Positions 1 to 6,124 of a DNA stretch of 7,485 nucleotides are shown here, one piece after another; the stretch's first letter is position 1, and every line of letters starts with the position of its first letter. The notes beneath the pieces were generated by a model, which had not been told where the DNA came from, did not search any database, and saw nothing but the letters and a program-made list of their open reading frames with translations. This DNA is from Lachnospiraceae bacterium (GTDB taxonomy: Bacteria > Bacillota > Clostridia > Lachnospirales > Anaerotignaceae): NCBI GenBank assembly GCA_003543235.1, contig DPJA01000022.1:1168-8652 (forward strand), read 5' to 3'. Both the position numbers and the translations under genes were made by a program.

Positions 1-419
1 ACTGCTGGCAAAACTGTAGACAAGTATGAGACTGCCGTCATTGCTGAAATTACTGCCGTTGCCATGTACGATAATATGGACATGCAAGCAGCTATACTAG
101 CCTTGAATTTTGATGTTGAGTTGAGCAAACAGTTATAGGCACCACCGTTAAGGGGTAAGGCACTTCCAACCTCAGCATAAACCTTTCTATATAAATACAA
201 AACAACAGCTACTATTAACAGAGATATAGGAGCCAAGATACCTGCATAAGCAATAGATATAGCAGCAACATATAGACAACTAGAGCTTATGTCGTTTCCG
301 CATATACTTGTTGCAAATAGCTGACCTAATTTTTTGGGCTTATGAGATGCAGGCTGGTTGATTGCTAGAACATCATTTATTTGTAGTTTGTTATTAGCTC
401 TTTTTTGAACTGTCTTCAT
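1..419 (-). CDS. APC-family amino acid permease, N-terminal part (runs off left edge)
   Basis: Reading the minus strand from ATG at 419 gives 139 codons with no stop before the window edge. The product begins with a polar cytoplasmic segment of about 35 residues (MKTVQKRANNKLQINDVLAI). Next comes ICGNDISSSCLYV (39-51), a hydrophobic helix (about 49-77), then RKVYAEVGSALPLNGGAYN (78-96) and a further helix (about 107-133, with SYMATAVISAMTAVSYL). The EVGSALPLNGGAYN stretch between helices is typical of amino acid-polyamine-organocation (APC) permeases, which are secondary transporters of about 12 helices in the cytoplasmic membrane. The substrate cannot be told. The start is supported by a GGAAG-like site about 10 bases upstream and by a good promoter further upstream. 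Family assignment is from recognised motifs; the rest of the gene is outside the window. Confidence 0.85.
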   Translation of the reverse strand, partial: MKTVQKRANNKLQINDVLAINQPASHKPKKLGQLFATSICGNDISSSCLYVAAISIAYAGILAPISLLIVAVVLYLYRKVYAEVGSALPLNGGAYNCLLNSTSKFKASIAACMSILSYMATAVISAMTAVSYLSTVLPA

Positions 420-467
420 TGTGGGTACACTTCCATTCAAGTTATTAGTTAATTAATCAACAAATAA

Positions 468-496
468 ATTATAATACCCTTCTGCTAGAAGGTAAA
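468..496 (-). promoter_or_regulatory. Sigma-A promoter of the permease gene
   Basis: On the minus strand there is a -35 box TTTACC (496-491), a 17-base spacer and a perfect -10 box TATAAT (473-468). Transcription would start near 461, leaving a leader of about 40 bases before the permease ATG. The spacer contains a palindrome (see the separate entry), so the promoter may be controlled by a repressor. Confidence 0.6.
475..494. promoter_or_regulatory. Palindrome inside the permease promoter spacer (possible operator)
   Basis: CCTTCT (478-483) and AGAAGG (487-492) form a perfect inverted repeat around GCT. If C479 is bulged, the symmetry extends to TACC/GGTA. It lies in the spacer and touches the -35 box of the permease promoter, a usual place for a repressor or activator site. 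It could equally be a chance hairpin. No binding protein is identifiable in the window. Confidence 0.35.
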
Positions 497-771
497 TGTT
501 TGATTTAGTTCAAAAGCTTATGATTTTGCTATTCTAATTAAGCCTAGTATCTCAATCAAGATTAGACATATCTAGAATAAGCCAATCGAGTCTTTTTGCA
601 TAAAGCTAAAAGATTGTCAAATTATCGTTTAAACAAGAAAAATATTTTGTATTAACCAATTTTAATCTCCAGAGGACCTATTCTCATCCAGATAATGACA
701 ATAGAGATGTTACGAAATATTTTGCATGAAGAGCCCGAACGGTTAAATAAAGCAAGATATTTGAAGCAAAA
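497..771. other. AT-rich intergenic region without a recognisable gene
   Basis: No convincing coding region, RNA gene or terminator was seen between the permease promoter and the helicase remnant. A short reading frame (695-775, 26 codons from an ATG) lacks a well-placed ribosome binding site. It ends where the helicase-like frame begins, so it may be a frameshifted upstream piece of that decayed gene; its residues do not match a helicase segment I can name. Confidence 0.5.
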
Positions 772-1074
772 TTGAAGGTTAATGATGCACTACAAAAGGG
801 TGAAGAGCATCTTAAAAGAGTTTATGACTGCATGAATCACGAAGGTCAAGAACAATTTTTTTCAGTAAATAAATTAATTTTTCCGCTAGTACATAGATGG
901 AGCAGTGGCTGCGAAATGGACTATATTTTAAACAATTCAAATATTTTTGAAGGAGATTTCGTTTCAGTGTGTAGGCAAGTTGTAGACTTATATAGACAAA
1001 TAAAAAATGTTTGTAGAGAAGATGATGTTAAACAGATTAAGGAACCTAAAAAGAACAGTATAAATATAAACTAA
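772..1074 (+). pseudogene. C-terminal (DSHCT) remnant of a Ski2/HelY-like RNA helicase
   Basis: The frame is open from 751 (preceded by TAA at 748-750). Its only start candidate is TTG at 772, which has no ribosome binding site. The central part reads FFSVNKLIFPLVHRWSSGCE (residues 29-48), then DYILNNSNIFEGDF (50-63) and CRQVVDLYRQIKNV (67-80). A Trp followed by Ser-Gly, then an acidic-Gly-Asp-Phe before an Arg-Gln and a Leu-rich helix, is the pattern of the DSHCT domain. That domain ends Ski2/Mtr4-type and mycobacterial HelY-type DExH RNA helicases, whose full proteins are some 700-1000 residues. No DExH, Walker or RecA-like segment is present upstream, so only the tail survives. The last 20 or so residues are Lys/Asn-rich and look like readthrough into non-coding DNA. 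Recognition is by motif memory, not a search. The alternative is a free-standing small protein derived from this domain. Confidence 0.6.
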
Positions 1075-1138
1075 CAATGGAATTTAAGTTATGATATTAT
1101 TTTTTGACAAATAAGAATATATAAGTCTGTTTTTATAC

Positions 1139-1167
1139 TTGACTACATGTTAACTATTTTGTAATAT
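1139..1167 (+). promoter_or_regulatory. Sigma-A promoter, probably for the chemoreceptor gene
   Basis: TTGACT (1139-1144), a 17-base spacer and TAATAT (1162-1167) match the sigma-A consensus at 5 of 6 positions in each box. Transcription would begin near 1174 and give a leader of about 220 bases. No sigma-D (motility) type promoter, TAAA-N15-GCCGATAT, was seen upstream of the gene. Confidence 0.55.
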
Positions 1168-1198
1168 AAACACAGTGTTAGTTAACTTCGTTAGTTGA
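1149..1198. repeat. Inverted repeat around the chemoreceptor -10 box, plus a direct repeat
   Basis: GTTAACTA (1149-1156) and TAGTTAAC (1179-1186) are perfect 8-base inverted copies enclosing the -10 box. The right arm belongs to GTTAGTTAA (1177-1185), which recurs as GTTAGTTGA (1190-1198) with 13-base phasing. The arrangement suits a regulator binding site, but the AT-rich context makes chance occurrence possible. Confidence 0.3.
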
Positions 1199-1392
1199 AT
1201 TAAATTATTGATTTATTCGACAAAAATCACAAGAGAGTGCTTGCTATATTAGGAACATTTTTTTAGTTTTTCCACACCACTAGCTTGCATATTTATTGCT
1301 TTAGTTTTATATTGATAACCGAGCAACTATAGTTCAAAACAAGGGAACCATTGTTACTATAATATTCGAGACATTAGAAATGGGAGAGTAAT

Positions 1393-2862
1393 ATGCATAG
1401 TGAAAGGGATTTTACACAAAATAAACGGTTAGGTATTTTATTTGTAGTTATGGGATTTTTCAATCTTGTTTATGATGCAATTATAAAGATATCTCTTAAT
1501 TATTTGATATTAGACTTGGCACTTGCCTGCTCTATTCCGCCAATATTGCTGATATTGTCTATTAAAAGAGTGTTTGAAAATAAGCTTAAATATGTGTATG
1601 TTTTGGCAGCCTCTACACTCTTATTTCATATATATTATAAATCAAATGGGGGTGCAGAGGGTACTGCTATATTTGTAATGTATTTTGTTATGATAGTTAG
1701 TGTAAGCTTATATTATGACTATAAATACATTATATTTGCATACATAGTTAGTGCTATTTATATTAATTTATCTTATATTCTTTGGTCTGACAAACTGTAT
1801 AGTGGCGTAAATTATGTTTTTTTCGTAACATCTAATGTATCTTATTTTACTGTAACAATTATTCTTATTGTAATGTGCAGAGCTTTTACAAAGTTGATTA
1901 AAGATGTTTCTAATGTAGCTGAAAATCACAAGGATAAAAACATTGAAATTTTACACAATGTTGCAGACTCTATTGTGGTGTTAAAAGATTTTAATAATAA
2001 ATTAAATAGGAATGTAAATTTTACTAACGATATTTCAAAAGAAATGGTATTTAGCTTTTCGGAGATAACTAAAACATCTACTAAAACATCTAAGGATATA
2101 GGAAATATAAGTGAGTCGGCAGTTACTATATATAAGAATATCCAAACAATGCTTGATAATGCAAAAAATATGAAACAATTGGCGCAGGATACACAAAATG
2201 CAGTAAATAACGGTAATAAAGAAGTAGGAGTTCTTACTATAGAGATAGAAAATGTAAATAACAAAGTCAGCAACGCCGTGTTTATAACTGAAGAATTAAT
2301 AATACAGATGCAAAAAGTCTCCGAAATATTAAATACAATCAATGAAATAGCTTCACAAACTAATTTGCTTTCTTTAAATGCATCTATAGAAGCTGCTAGG
2401 GCAGGCGATGCGGGAAAAGGTTTTGCCATAGTAGCAGTTGAGATAAGAAAACTTGCTGATATATCAAAAGATGCTACTAAAAATATTAAAGACATTATTG
2501 CTGTAGCTCGGGATATGACAAACAAAGTAAGCGATGAGATGGAAAAAGTAAAAGGAGCTGTAGATAAAAGTACAGTTTCTAATAGAAATGTTTCATATAA
2601 ATTCAAAAATATATATGAAAATACTGAAAAAGTTATAGAAAAAGCAGTAGAAGTTGAAAAGATGAACGTTAATCTCTCAGCTTATAGCAATGAAATATCT
2701 AACGCTATACAAAACATAGCTGCTTCATCACAGGAAAATGTGGCTTATACTGAAGAAATACTGACTAGCTTAACAAGAGAAGAGCAGATGATTAATAATA
2801 TTGTTAAAGATTTCGAGCAATTACAAAGTATGACTATAAGTTTGAATGTCTTGTTAAAATAA
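1393..2862 (+). CDS. Methyl-accepting chemotaxis protein with multi-helix membrane domain
   Basis: This is a chemoreceptor that would pass a signal to CheA/CheW at the membrane. ATG at 1393 is preceded by GGGAGAG with a 4-base gap. Residues 14-164 form about six hydrophobic segments (roughly 13-33, 37-57, 66-82, 92-107, 112-131, 141-164) joined by short loops, so there is no sizeable extracellular ligand domain such as Cache. I see no clear HAMP domain. From about 185 to 489 the protein is a long heptad-rich coiled coil. The conserved hairpin tip begins at EIASQTNLLSLNASIEAARA (318-337) and continues GDAGKGFAIVAVEIRKLAD (338-356), which is the CheA/CheW contact region. The signal is probably sensed in the membrane or inside the cell. 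A terminator follows the gene, which appears monocistronic; no che genes are nearby. Confidence 0.95.
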   Translation: MHSERDFTQNKRLGILFVVMGFFNLVYDAIIKISLNYLILDLALACSIPPILLILSIKRVFENKLKYVYVLAASTLLFHIYYKSNGGAEGTAIFVMYFVMIVSVSLYYDYKYIIFAYIVSAIYINLSYILWSDKLYSGVNYVFFVTSNVSYFTVTIILIVMCRAFTKLIKDVSNVAENHKDKNIEILHNVADSIVVLKDFNNKLNRNVNFTNDISKEMVFSFSEITKTSTKTSKDIGNISESAVTIYKNIQTMLDNAKNMKQLAQDTQNAVNNGNKEVGVLTIEIENVNNKVSNAVFITEELIIQMQKVSEILNTINEIASQTNLLSLNASIEAARAGDAGKGFAIVAVEIRKLADISKDATKNIKDIIAVARDMTNKVSDEMEKVKGAVDKSTVSNRNVSYKFKNIYENTEKVIEKAVEVEKMNVNLSAYSNEISNAIQNIAASSQENVAYTEEILTSLTREEQMINNIVKDFEQLQSMTISLNVLLK

Positions 2863-2924
2863 GATTACAATGATCTAAGGTACGTAAGCCATGAGTTCTA
2901 AACCTGCCATCACAGCTAAATGAG

Positions 2925-2952
2925 GGGCAACAGAATTTTCTGTAGCCCTTTT
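2925..2952 (+). terminator. Rho-independent terminator after the chemoreceptor gene
   Basis: GGGC (2925-2928) and ACAGA (2930-2934) pair with TCTGT (2939-2943) and GCCC (2945-2948). There is one A-A mismatch and a four-base loop, and TTTT follows. It lies 62 bases after the chemoreceptor stop. Confidence 0.75.
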
Positions 2953-3004
2953 ATAGTTTGATTAAGAATAAGGTGGTTTAATTATCCCATAGTTTAGCGG
3001 TTAC

Positions 3005-3129
3005 CTAGAACTTTTAGTTGGCAGTCAAGGGTGAAAAGTTCTGGTGGTTGGCCGAGTTGTGAATTGCTTAGCACTTCTACCGAGAGTTGGTGAGTAAAAT
3101 TTTTATTGACCTCTTACCCAGTTGGGAAG
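3005..3129 (+). other. Cluster of adjacent hairpins in a gene-free stretch (possible structured RNA)
   Basis: The 400-base gap between the chemoreceptor and the orphan gene holds a locally less AT-rich segment with four consecutive potential hairpins. (a) AGAACTTTT (3007-3015) pairs with AAAAGTTCT (3034-3042), and C3005/U3006 with G3044/G3043, around an 18-base loop. (b) GAA-T-TGC (3061-3067) faces GCA-C-TTC (3071-3077). (c) CTACC (3077-3081) pairs with GGT-G-AG (3089-3094). (d) TCTT-A-CCC (3112-3119) pairs with GGGAAGA (3124-3130). No frame through it codes for a recognisable protein and I recognise no known RNA family. It could be a small RNA, a leader of the next gene, or leftovers of a mobile element. 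Confidence 0.35.
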
Positions 3130-3204
3130 ATAGAAAAAGCTGATTGTTATAGTTCAAAACGTAACTGTCTTTGCCGTTTAATAGTTAAATTTGTGTTAAT
3201 TTTA

Positions 3205-3233
3205 TAGAAAAAACAGGCGAAGTGTGGTAAAAT
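3205..3233 (+). promoter_or_regulatory. Promoter with extended -10 for the 435-residue gene
   Basis: TAGAAA (3205-3210), a 17-base spacer and TAAAAT (3228-3233) form the promoter, with a TG dinucleotide one base upstream of the -10 box (3225-3226). Transcription would start near 3240, just before the GGAGGTG ribosome binding site at 3250-3256. If this promoter is the main one, the upstream hairpin cluster is not part of the leader. Confidence 0.45.
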
Positions 3234-3263
3234 ATATGAATTATTTCTTGGAGGTGGGTTGGC

Positions 3264-4571
3264 ATGGATATTTATTATTATAATTTAGGTGGTAAAAATA
3301 ATATAGGATTGCCAAATGGGAAAGTATCTGCCAAGGAGCTTTTATGCGAAAAAAAGAGAATAACTAATAATAAAGATGCCAAATTAAACGAATTGATTTC
3401 ATTTAATTTGGATTTGGGTAGTATAAGTCATATTCCACAAAACAATCCTTATAAGTGGGAGCAAGCTTTATCGACATTGGTTTATATTATTACGGGGATA
3501 GTACCAAACCGTGAAGAAGTATTAAGGTGCAGACAATTATATGAGTTATTAGGAAAAGCAGATAGAAAAAGAATGACCCCGGAGGTCTTGTTTGGGACAT
3601 TCCCATATCTGGCAATAGCCTTTAAAATGAATATAGAAGGAAAAAGTCATAAAGGAATAAATATTTTAAGTAATGCAATTGAATTTACAAGCAAGCTTTT
3701 GCAAACCGACTATTTGAAAATCAATAGTTTTCTATGTGTTCAAGAAGAAAGAAATGATGTAGGAAATAAGACAGTTAAAAATAAGATTAAAGAAGAGAGC
3801 GTAATTAAAGCATTAAATATATTTAAGGGAATCATTAAGAACTCCCCTTGTCAAAAAGGAGAGGTGAATTGGGCATGCAGTGGGGGAAGTGAAGAGGGTT
3901 TAAGTAGTTTGTATCCTAGTATTTTTACAAACTATACGAATAATGAAATGCTTGATAATTTAAAAGGTTATCTTAACAAGCATATTAGTGATATAGATCA
4001 GGTGTTCAAGGATAATTGTGAAGATGGAATTTCTCTTAAAATAAAGAATCTTGATGAGTTCAATAAATTGGTAAAGAAAAATTGTTATACAATATTTGGA
4101 TCTAATTTTGAGAAATTAGACATAATAGATGTAAATAATAAGGAATTGAAAAATTTAATATTAGAAGCAAAAAGAAGTTTGAAAAGGTTAGAAGTCTATT
4201 ATAATCAACAATCTGTTTTTAATGAAAAAAATGAACGGTACATAGGTCAATTAGAAGATCAAGATATCAAAAATGCTGCAAGGTTATTTAAAAAAAGTTC
4301 AAGCATGACTTTTATTGCAAAAGTTGCGATGGAAGTAATTTTTTACTATACATGGGGAGTTGAGGCGAGAAAGGAGAACTCAATTGCGCTTGGGTTATCA
4401 GCAGATCATAACTCTTATCAATCAGCAGCTTTTGCATTAGGGTATAGAGACTCTTATCATCAAGCTTCGCCGATTTTATATGGACGCAGTACAATCATTG
4501 AGGATGGTAACGAGAGAACAACAGGAGAAAAAGGGCTGAATACTTTCTCACTGCGTCAATTTTGGAGTTGA
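3264..4571 (+). CDS. Protein of unknown function (435 residues)
   Basis: I do not recognise this protein. The start is firm: ATG at 3264 follows a full GGAGGTG site (3250-3256) at 7 bases. There is no signal peptide, no convincing membrane helix, and no Walker, helix-turn-helix or metal-cluster motif that I can see, so it is probably cytoplasmic. Visible parts are a mixed N-terminal domain (about 1-150) with an aromatic patch (PYKWEQALSTLVYIITGIVP) and a Lys/Asp-rich, probably helical middle (about 165-340). The C-terminal section is more conserved-looking, with FYYTWGVEARKENSIALGLS, then ADHNSYQSAAFALGYRDSYH and a Gly/Arg-rich end. Its Asp, His, Arg and Tyr residues could form an active site or binding surface, but this is only inference. 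It lies 194 bases ahead of the kinase-like gene on the same strand with no clear terminator between. A joint role is possible but not shown. Confidence 0.85.
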   Translation: MDIYYYNLGGKNNIGLPNGKVSAKELLCEKKRITNNKDAKLNELISFNLDLGSISHIPQNNPYKWEQALSTLVYIITGIVPNREEVLRCRQLYELLGKADRKRMTPEVLFGTFPYLAIAFKMNIEGKSHKGINILSNAIEFTSKLLQTDYLKINSFLCVQEERNDVGNKTVKNKIKEESVIKALNIFKGIIKNSPCQKGEVNWACSGGSEEGLSSLYPSIFTNYTNNEMLDNLKGYLNKHISDIDQVFKDNCEDGISLKIKNLDEFNKLVKKNCYTIFGSNFEKLDIIDVNNKELKNLILEAKRSLKRLEVYYNQQSVFNEKNERYIGQLEDQDIKNAARLFKKSSSMTFIAKVAMEVIFYYTWGVEARKENSIALGLSADHNSYQSAAFALGYRDSYHQASPILYGRSTIIEDGNERTTGEKGLNTFSLRQFWS

Positions 4572-4765
4572 AGGATTTTGTTAAAAGCTTGTTTTTTTAT
4601 ACTTTATATGGTAATATAGCAATAGCCGTTTGATGGACAAGGAATATTGGCCGTGTTTGACAAGTAATCTTAAAGAGATCTTAGTAAAGCAGTGTATTAT
4701 ATTGCGAATAATAACCAATTATATACTTGTGTCAAGTCTGCATAATTATTAAATTAGAGGTACTT
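4572..4765. other. Intergenic region between the orphan gene and the kinase gene
   Basis: No gene lies here. A T-run (4590-4597) follows the orphan gene, but no stable stem precedes it, so readthrough into the kinase gene is plausible. A perfect -35 box TTGACA (4657-4662) lacks a good -10 at 16-18 bases (best is TTAGTA at 4681-4686), and TATACT (4722-4727) lacks a matching -35. An independent kinase promoter is therefore uncertain. Confidence 0.4.
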
Positions 4766-5626
4766 ATGAATTTGGAAGGTTTAATCAAGCCACAAGGCAA
4801 CTTAGAAGGAAATAAAAAAAATATTGATGAAAAGATAAATGTTGAAGGTAATGGTGTAATTTTGCTTACTGGTCCATCTGGATGCGGCAAAGGTGAAATA
4901 GCTAAAGCATTATGCACGTTTTTGTCAATTCCGACGGAGATGCATTTATCAATGGGGGAGATTTTAAGAAAAACCATAGATAGAGCAAAAAAAGACAATG
5001 GATTTAAAAACACATTAGCTGAAAAGTACAAAATTAGTGATGCTATTTCAATTTTTAAAAAGAGTGAAAATAAATCTGAAGTTATTAATAAAGCTCAGAA
5101 GTATAGACAAGAAATAATTTCATTTATGGGAGGGAAAAATAATTTTGTTTCACAATTTCATTGGTTGGAATTTTGTGTTGCAAATGGATTGTTAGTACCT
5201 GATGAATGGACTGAGAAGATCATGGATGCATTATTTGAAAACACTCCTGAGTTAAATAATGGAATGTTTATTTTGGATGGTTATCCAAGAACTGTTGAAG
5301 CCGCGGATTCTCTATTGAGTACTTTTAAAAGATTGGATATGCCAATAGTAAAGGTATTACATCTTTTCATTACTAAGGAGGAGATGATACATAGGGCATT
5401 AAATCGAAAAAGAGTTGATGATACTGAAGAGAGTTTAGAAAAAAGATACCAGTTTTATATAGAAAAAGTGCAGCCTTGTATTGATTATTTGAAACGCCGT
5501 TTGGGGAGCAAATCAGTTGCATTAATCGATGCACATCAACCATTTTATAAGCAAGAAGGATTGTTGGATATAGAAGCTTCTATAAAAGAAGTTTTTATAA
5601 GCGTAATGAGTGCTTTAACTGCCTAG
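4766..5626 (+). CDS. Divergent adenylate-kinase-like nucleoside monophosphate kinase with insertion
   Basis: It probably transfers phosphate from ATP to a nucleoside monophosphate in the cytoplasm. From ATG 4766 (286 residues) the motifs follow adenylate kinase order. They are the P-loop GPSGCGKGE (36-44), LSMGEILRKTI (61-71, matching the family's S-TGD-LR NMP-binding helix), GLLVPDE (141-147), FILDGYPRT (168-176, the family signature), and R-VDD-x-E with a later Arg (216-227) for the short LID. It ends with PCIDYL and an IDA segment (254-256). Three things are odd: about 30 extra residues before the P-loop, some 60 extra residues (about 75-135, Lys-rich) between the NMP helix and GLLVPDE, and SMGE in place of STGD. 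Normal adenylate kinase is about 215 residues and sits in a ribosomal-protein operon, so this is an accessory paralogue. The ATG with AGAGG at 4756-4760 is preferred over an in-frame TTG at 4727, which has no such site. Confidence 0.85.
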   Translation: MNLEGLIKPQGNLEGNKKNIDEKINVEGNGVILLTGPSGCGKGEIAKALCTFLSIPTEMHLSMGEILRKTIDRAKKDNGFKNTLAEKYKISDAISIFKKSENKSEVINKAQKYRQEIISFMGGKNNFVSQFHWLEFCVANGLLVPDEWTEKIMDALFENTPELNNGMFILDGYPRTVEAADSLLSTFKRLDMPIVKVLHLFITKEEMIHRALNRKRVDDTEESLEKRYQFYIEKVQPCIDYLKRRLGSKSVALIDAHQPFYKQEGLLDIEASIKEVFISVMSALTA

Positions 5627-5670
5627 GCATATATTAGTTTAGAGATAAAATGTAATATGGTTTATTGAAC

Positions 5671-5714
5671 AAAAAGTTATAGTTCTATGTATAATTAAGA
5701 ACTATAACTTTTTT
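5671..5714. terminator. Bidirectional terminator between the kinase and SOD genes
   Basis: A perfect 16-base stem (5671-5686 pairing with 5698-5713) with an 11-base loop begins with A5 and ends in a run of T, so it can terminate from either side. A second small stem TTTTGC/GCAAAA (5711-5716, 5722-5727) overlaps its right end. It separates the plus-strand kinase from the convergent minus-strand genes. Confidence 0.85.
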
Positions 5715-5743
5715 GCTTTTAGCAAAATAAATATGTTATGCAT

Positions 5744-5765
5744 AAAGAGGGAGTAACTCCTCTTT
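5744..5765 (-). terminator. Terminator immediately downstream of the SOD stop
   Basis: AAAGAGG-(G)-AG (5744-5753) pairs with CTCCTCTTT (5757-5765) with one bulged G and a three-base loop, 3 bases past the SOD stop codon. Lacking a long T-run on the minus strand, it probably acts with the bidirectional hairpin beyond it. Confidence 0.5.
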
Positions 5766-5768
5766 AAT

Positions 5769-6121
5769 CTATAGGCTATACATTCTAACCACTCCGCATC
5801 CAATAGGTTTTCCAGAGTTCCCAGATGGTTGAGTTCTATAATCATCTGGATTTTGATGAATAACAACCGATTTAGCTATTATATCTGCAACTTTAAACTT
5901 ATTTGTAAAAAAACTCATTCTAGCATATCCGTTGTTGGAAAATAGCACTGGAAAGTCTCCTGCATGATTACCATGTGGCTGGTTAGTTGGGTTCCAATGG
6001 CCAGCAGCTGACATAAATGGATTATTTGGATCGTGTGCTTCACAGACTCCGTATTTGTGGATATGAAATCCGAAGGGACCGATAGGTTGCACACCATTTT
6101 GTGTAGGCGTATATGGTGGAT
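5769..6121 (-). pseudogene. Cu/Zn superoxide dismutase, 5'-truncated
   Basis: The family converts superoxide to oxygen and hydrogen peroxide. The surviving part holds every expected metal ligand: GFHIH (copper), the bridging His in AAGHWNP, His-x2-His-Ala-Gly-Asp of HGNHAGDFP (zinc), and VVIHQNPDDY (copper). The disulfide cysteines are present in GVCE and GCGVV. Recognisable SOD sequence begins at PPYTPTQNGV (about 6119). The family's first strands, about 35-60 residues with any export signal, are missing. The frame stays open to TTG at 6212, but those 30 residues are simply the antisense of the msrB remnant, and there is no ribosome binding site. The residue where many Cu/Zn SODs carry the active-site Arg (after GNSGK) is Pro. 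Without its N-terminal strands the barrel should not fold normally, so I call it a broken gene. It could still be expressed as a chimera. Confidence 0.85.
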
Positions 6122-6124
6122 GGT
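6112..6124. other. Head-to-head junction of the broken sod and msrB genes
   Basis: SOD similarity on the minus strand ends at about 6119-6122 (PPYTP). MsrB similarity on the plus strand begins at about 6115-6118 (GGWSSF). The breakpoint therefore falls in GGTGGATGG (6115-6123), a short imperfect repeat of GG-TGG that could be the micro-homology used in the joining. Confidence 0.7.

Larger units (their letters stand above)
1075..1392. other. Upstream region of the chemoreceptor gene
   Basis: There is no coding region in this 318-base stretch. It holds a strong promoter (1139-1167) with flanking inverted and direct repeats, then about 220 bases of AT-rich leader before the chemoreceptor start. 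I looked for a cyclic di-GMP riboswitch, which is common ahead of clostridial chemoreceptors, and did not find its conserved core. Confidence 0.5.

Noticed and set aside
1..138. Plus-strand open frame ending in TAG at 138
   Set aside because: It is the antisense of the permease gene; the minus strand gives clear APC permease motifs.
1104..1139. TTGACA (1104-1109) paired with TATACT (1134-1139) as a promoter
   Set aside because: The spacer would be 24 bases, far too long; the promoter at 1139-1167 has a 17-base spacer.
1328..1340. TATAGTTCAAAAC repeated at 3148-3160, with a 10-base core also near 506-515
   Set aside because: A 13-base AT-rich match in this much AT-rich DNA is close to chance, and its position relative to promoters is not consistent.
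1926..2606. Long minus-strand open frame inside the chemoreceptor
   Set aside because: It overlaps the conserved coiled-coil signalling domain on the other strand and has no recognisable motif; it arises from repetitive coding composition.
2877..2930. Faint resemblance to the 3' half of a cyclic di-GMP-I riboswitch (TACGTAAGCCATGAG...)
   Set aside because: The first half and the conserved core are missing, and it lies just downstream of a gene ahead of a terminator.
4727..4765. Upstream TTG start adding 13 residues to the kinase
   Set aside because: The ATG at 4766 has a well-spaced AGAGG site, while the TTG has none.
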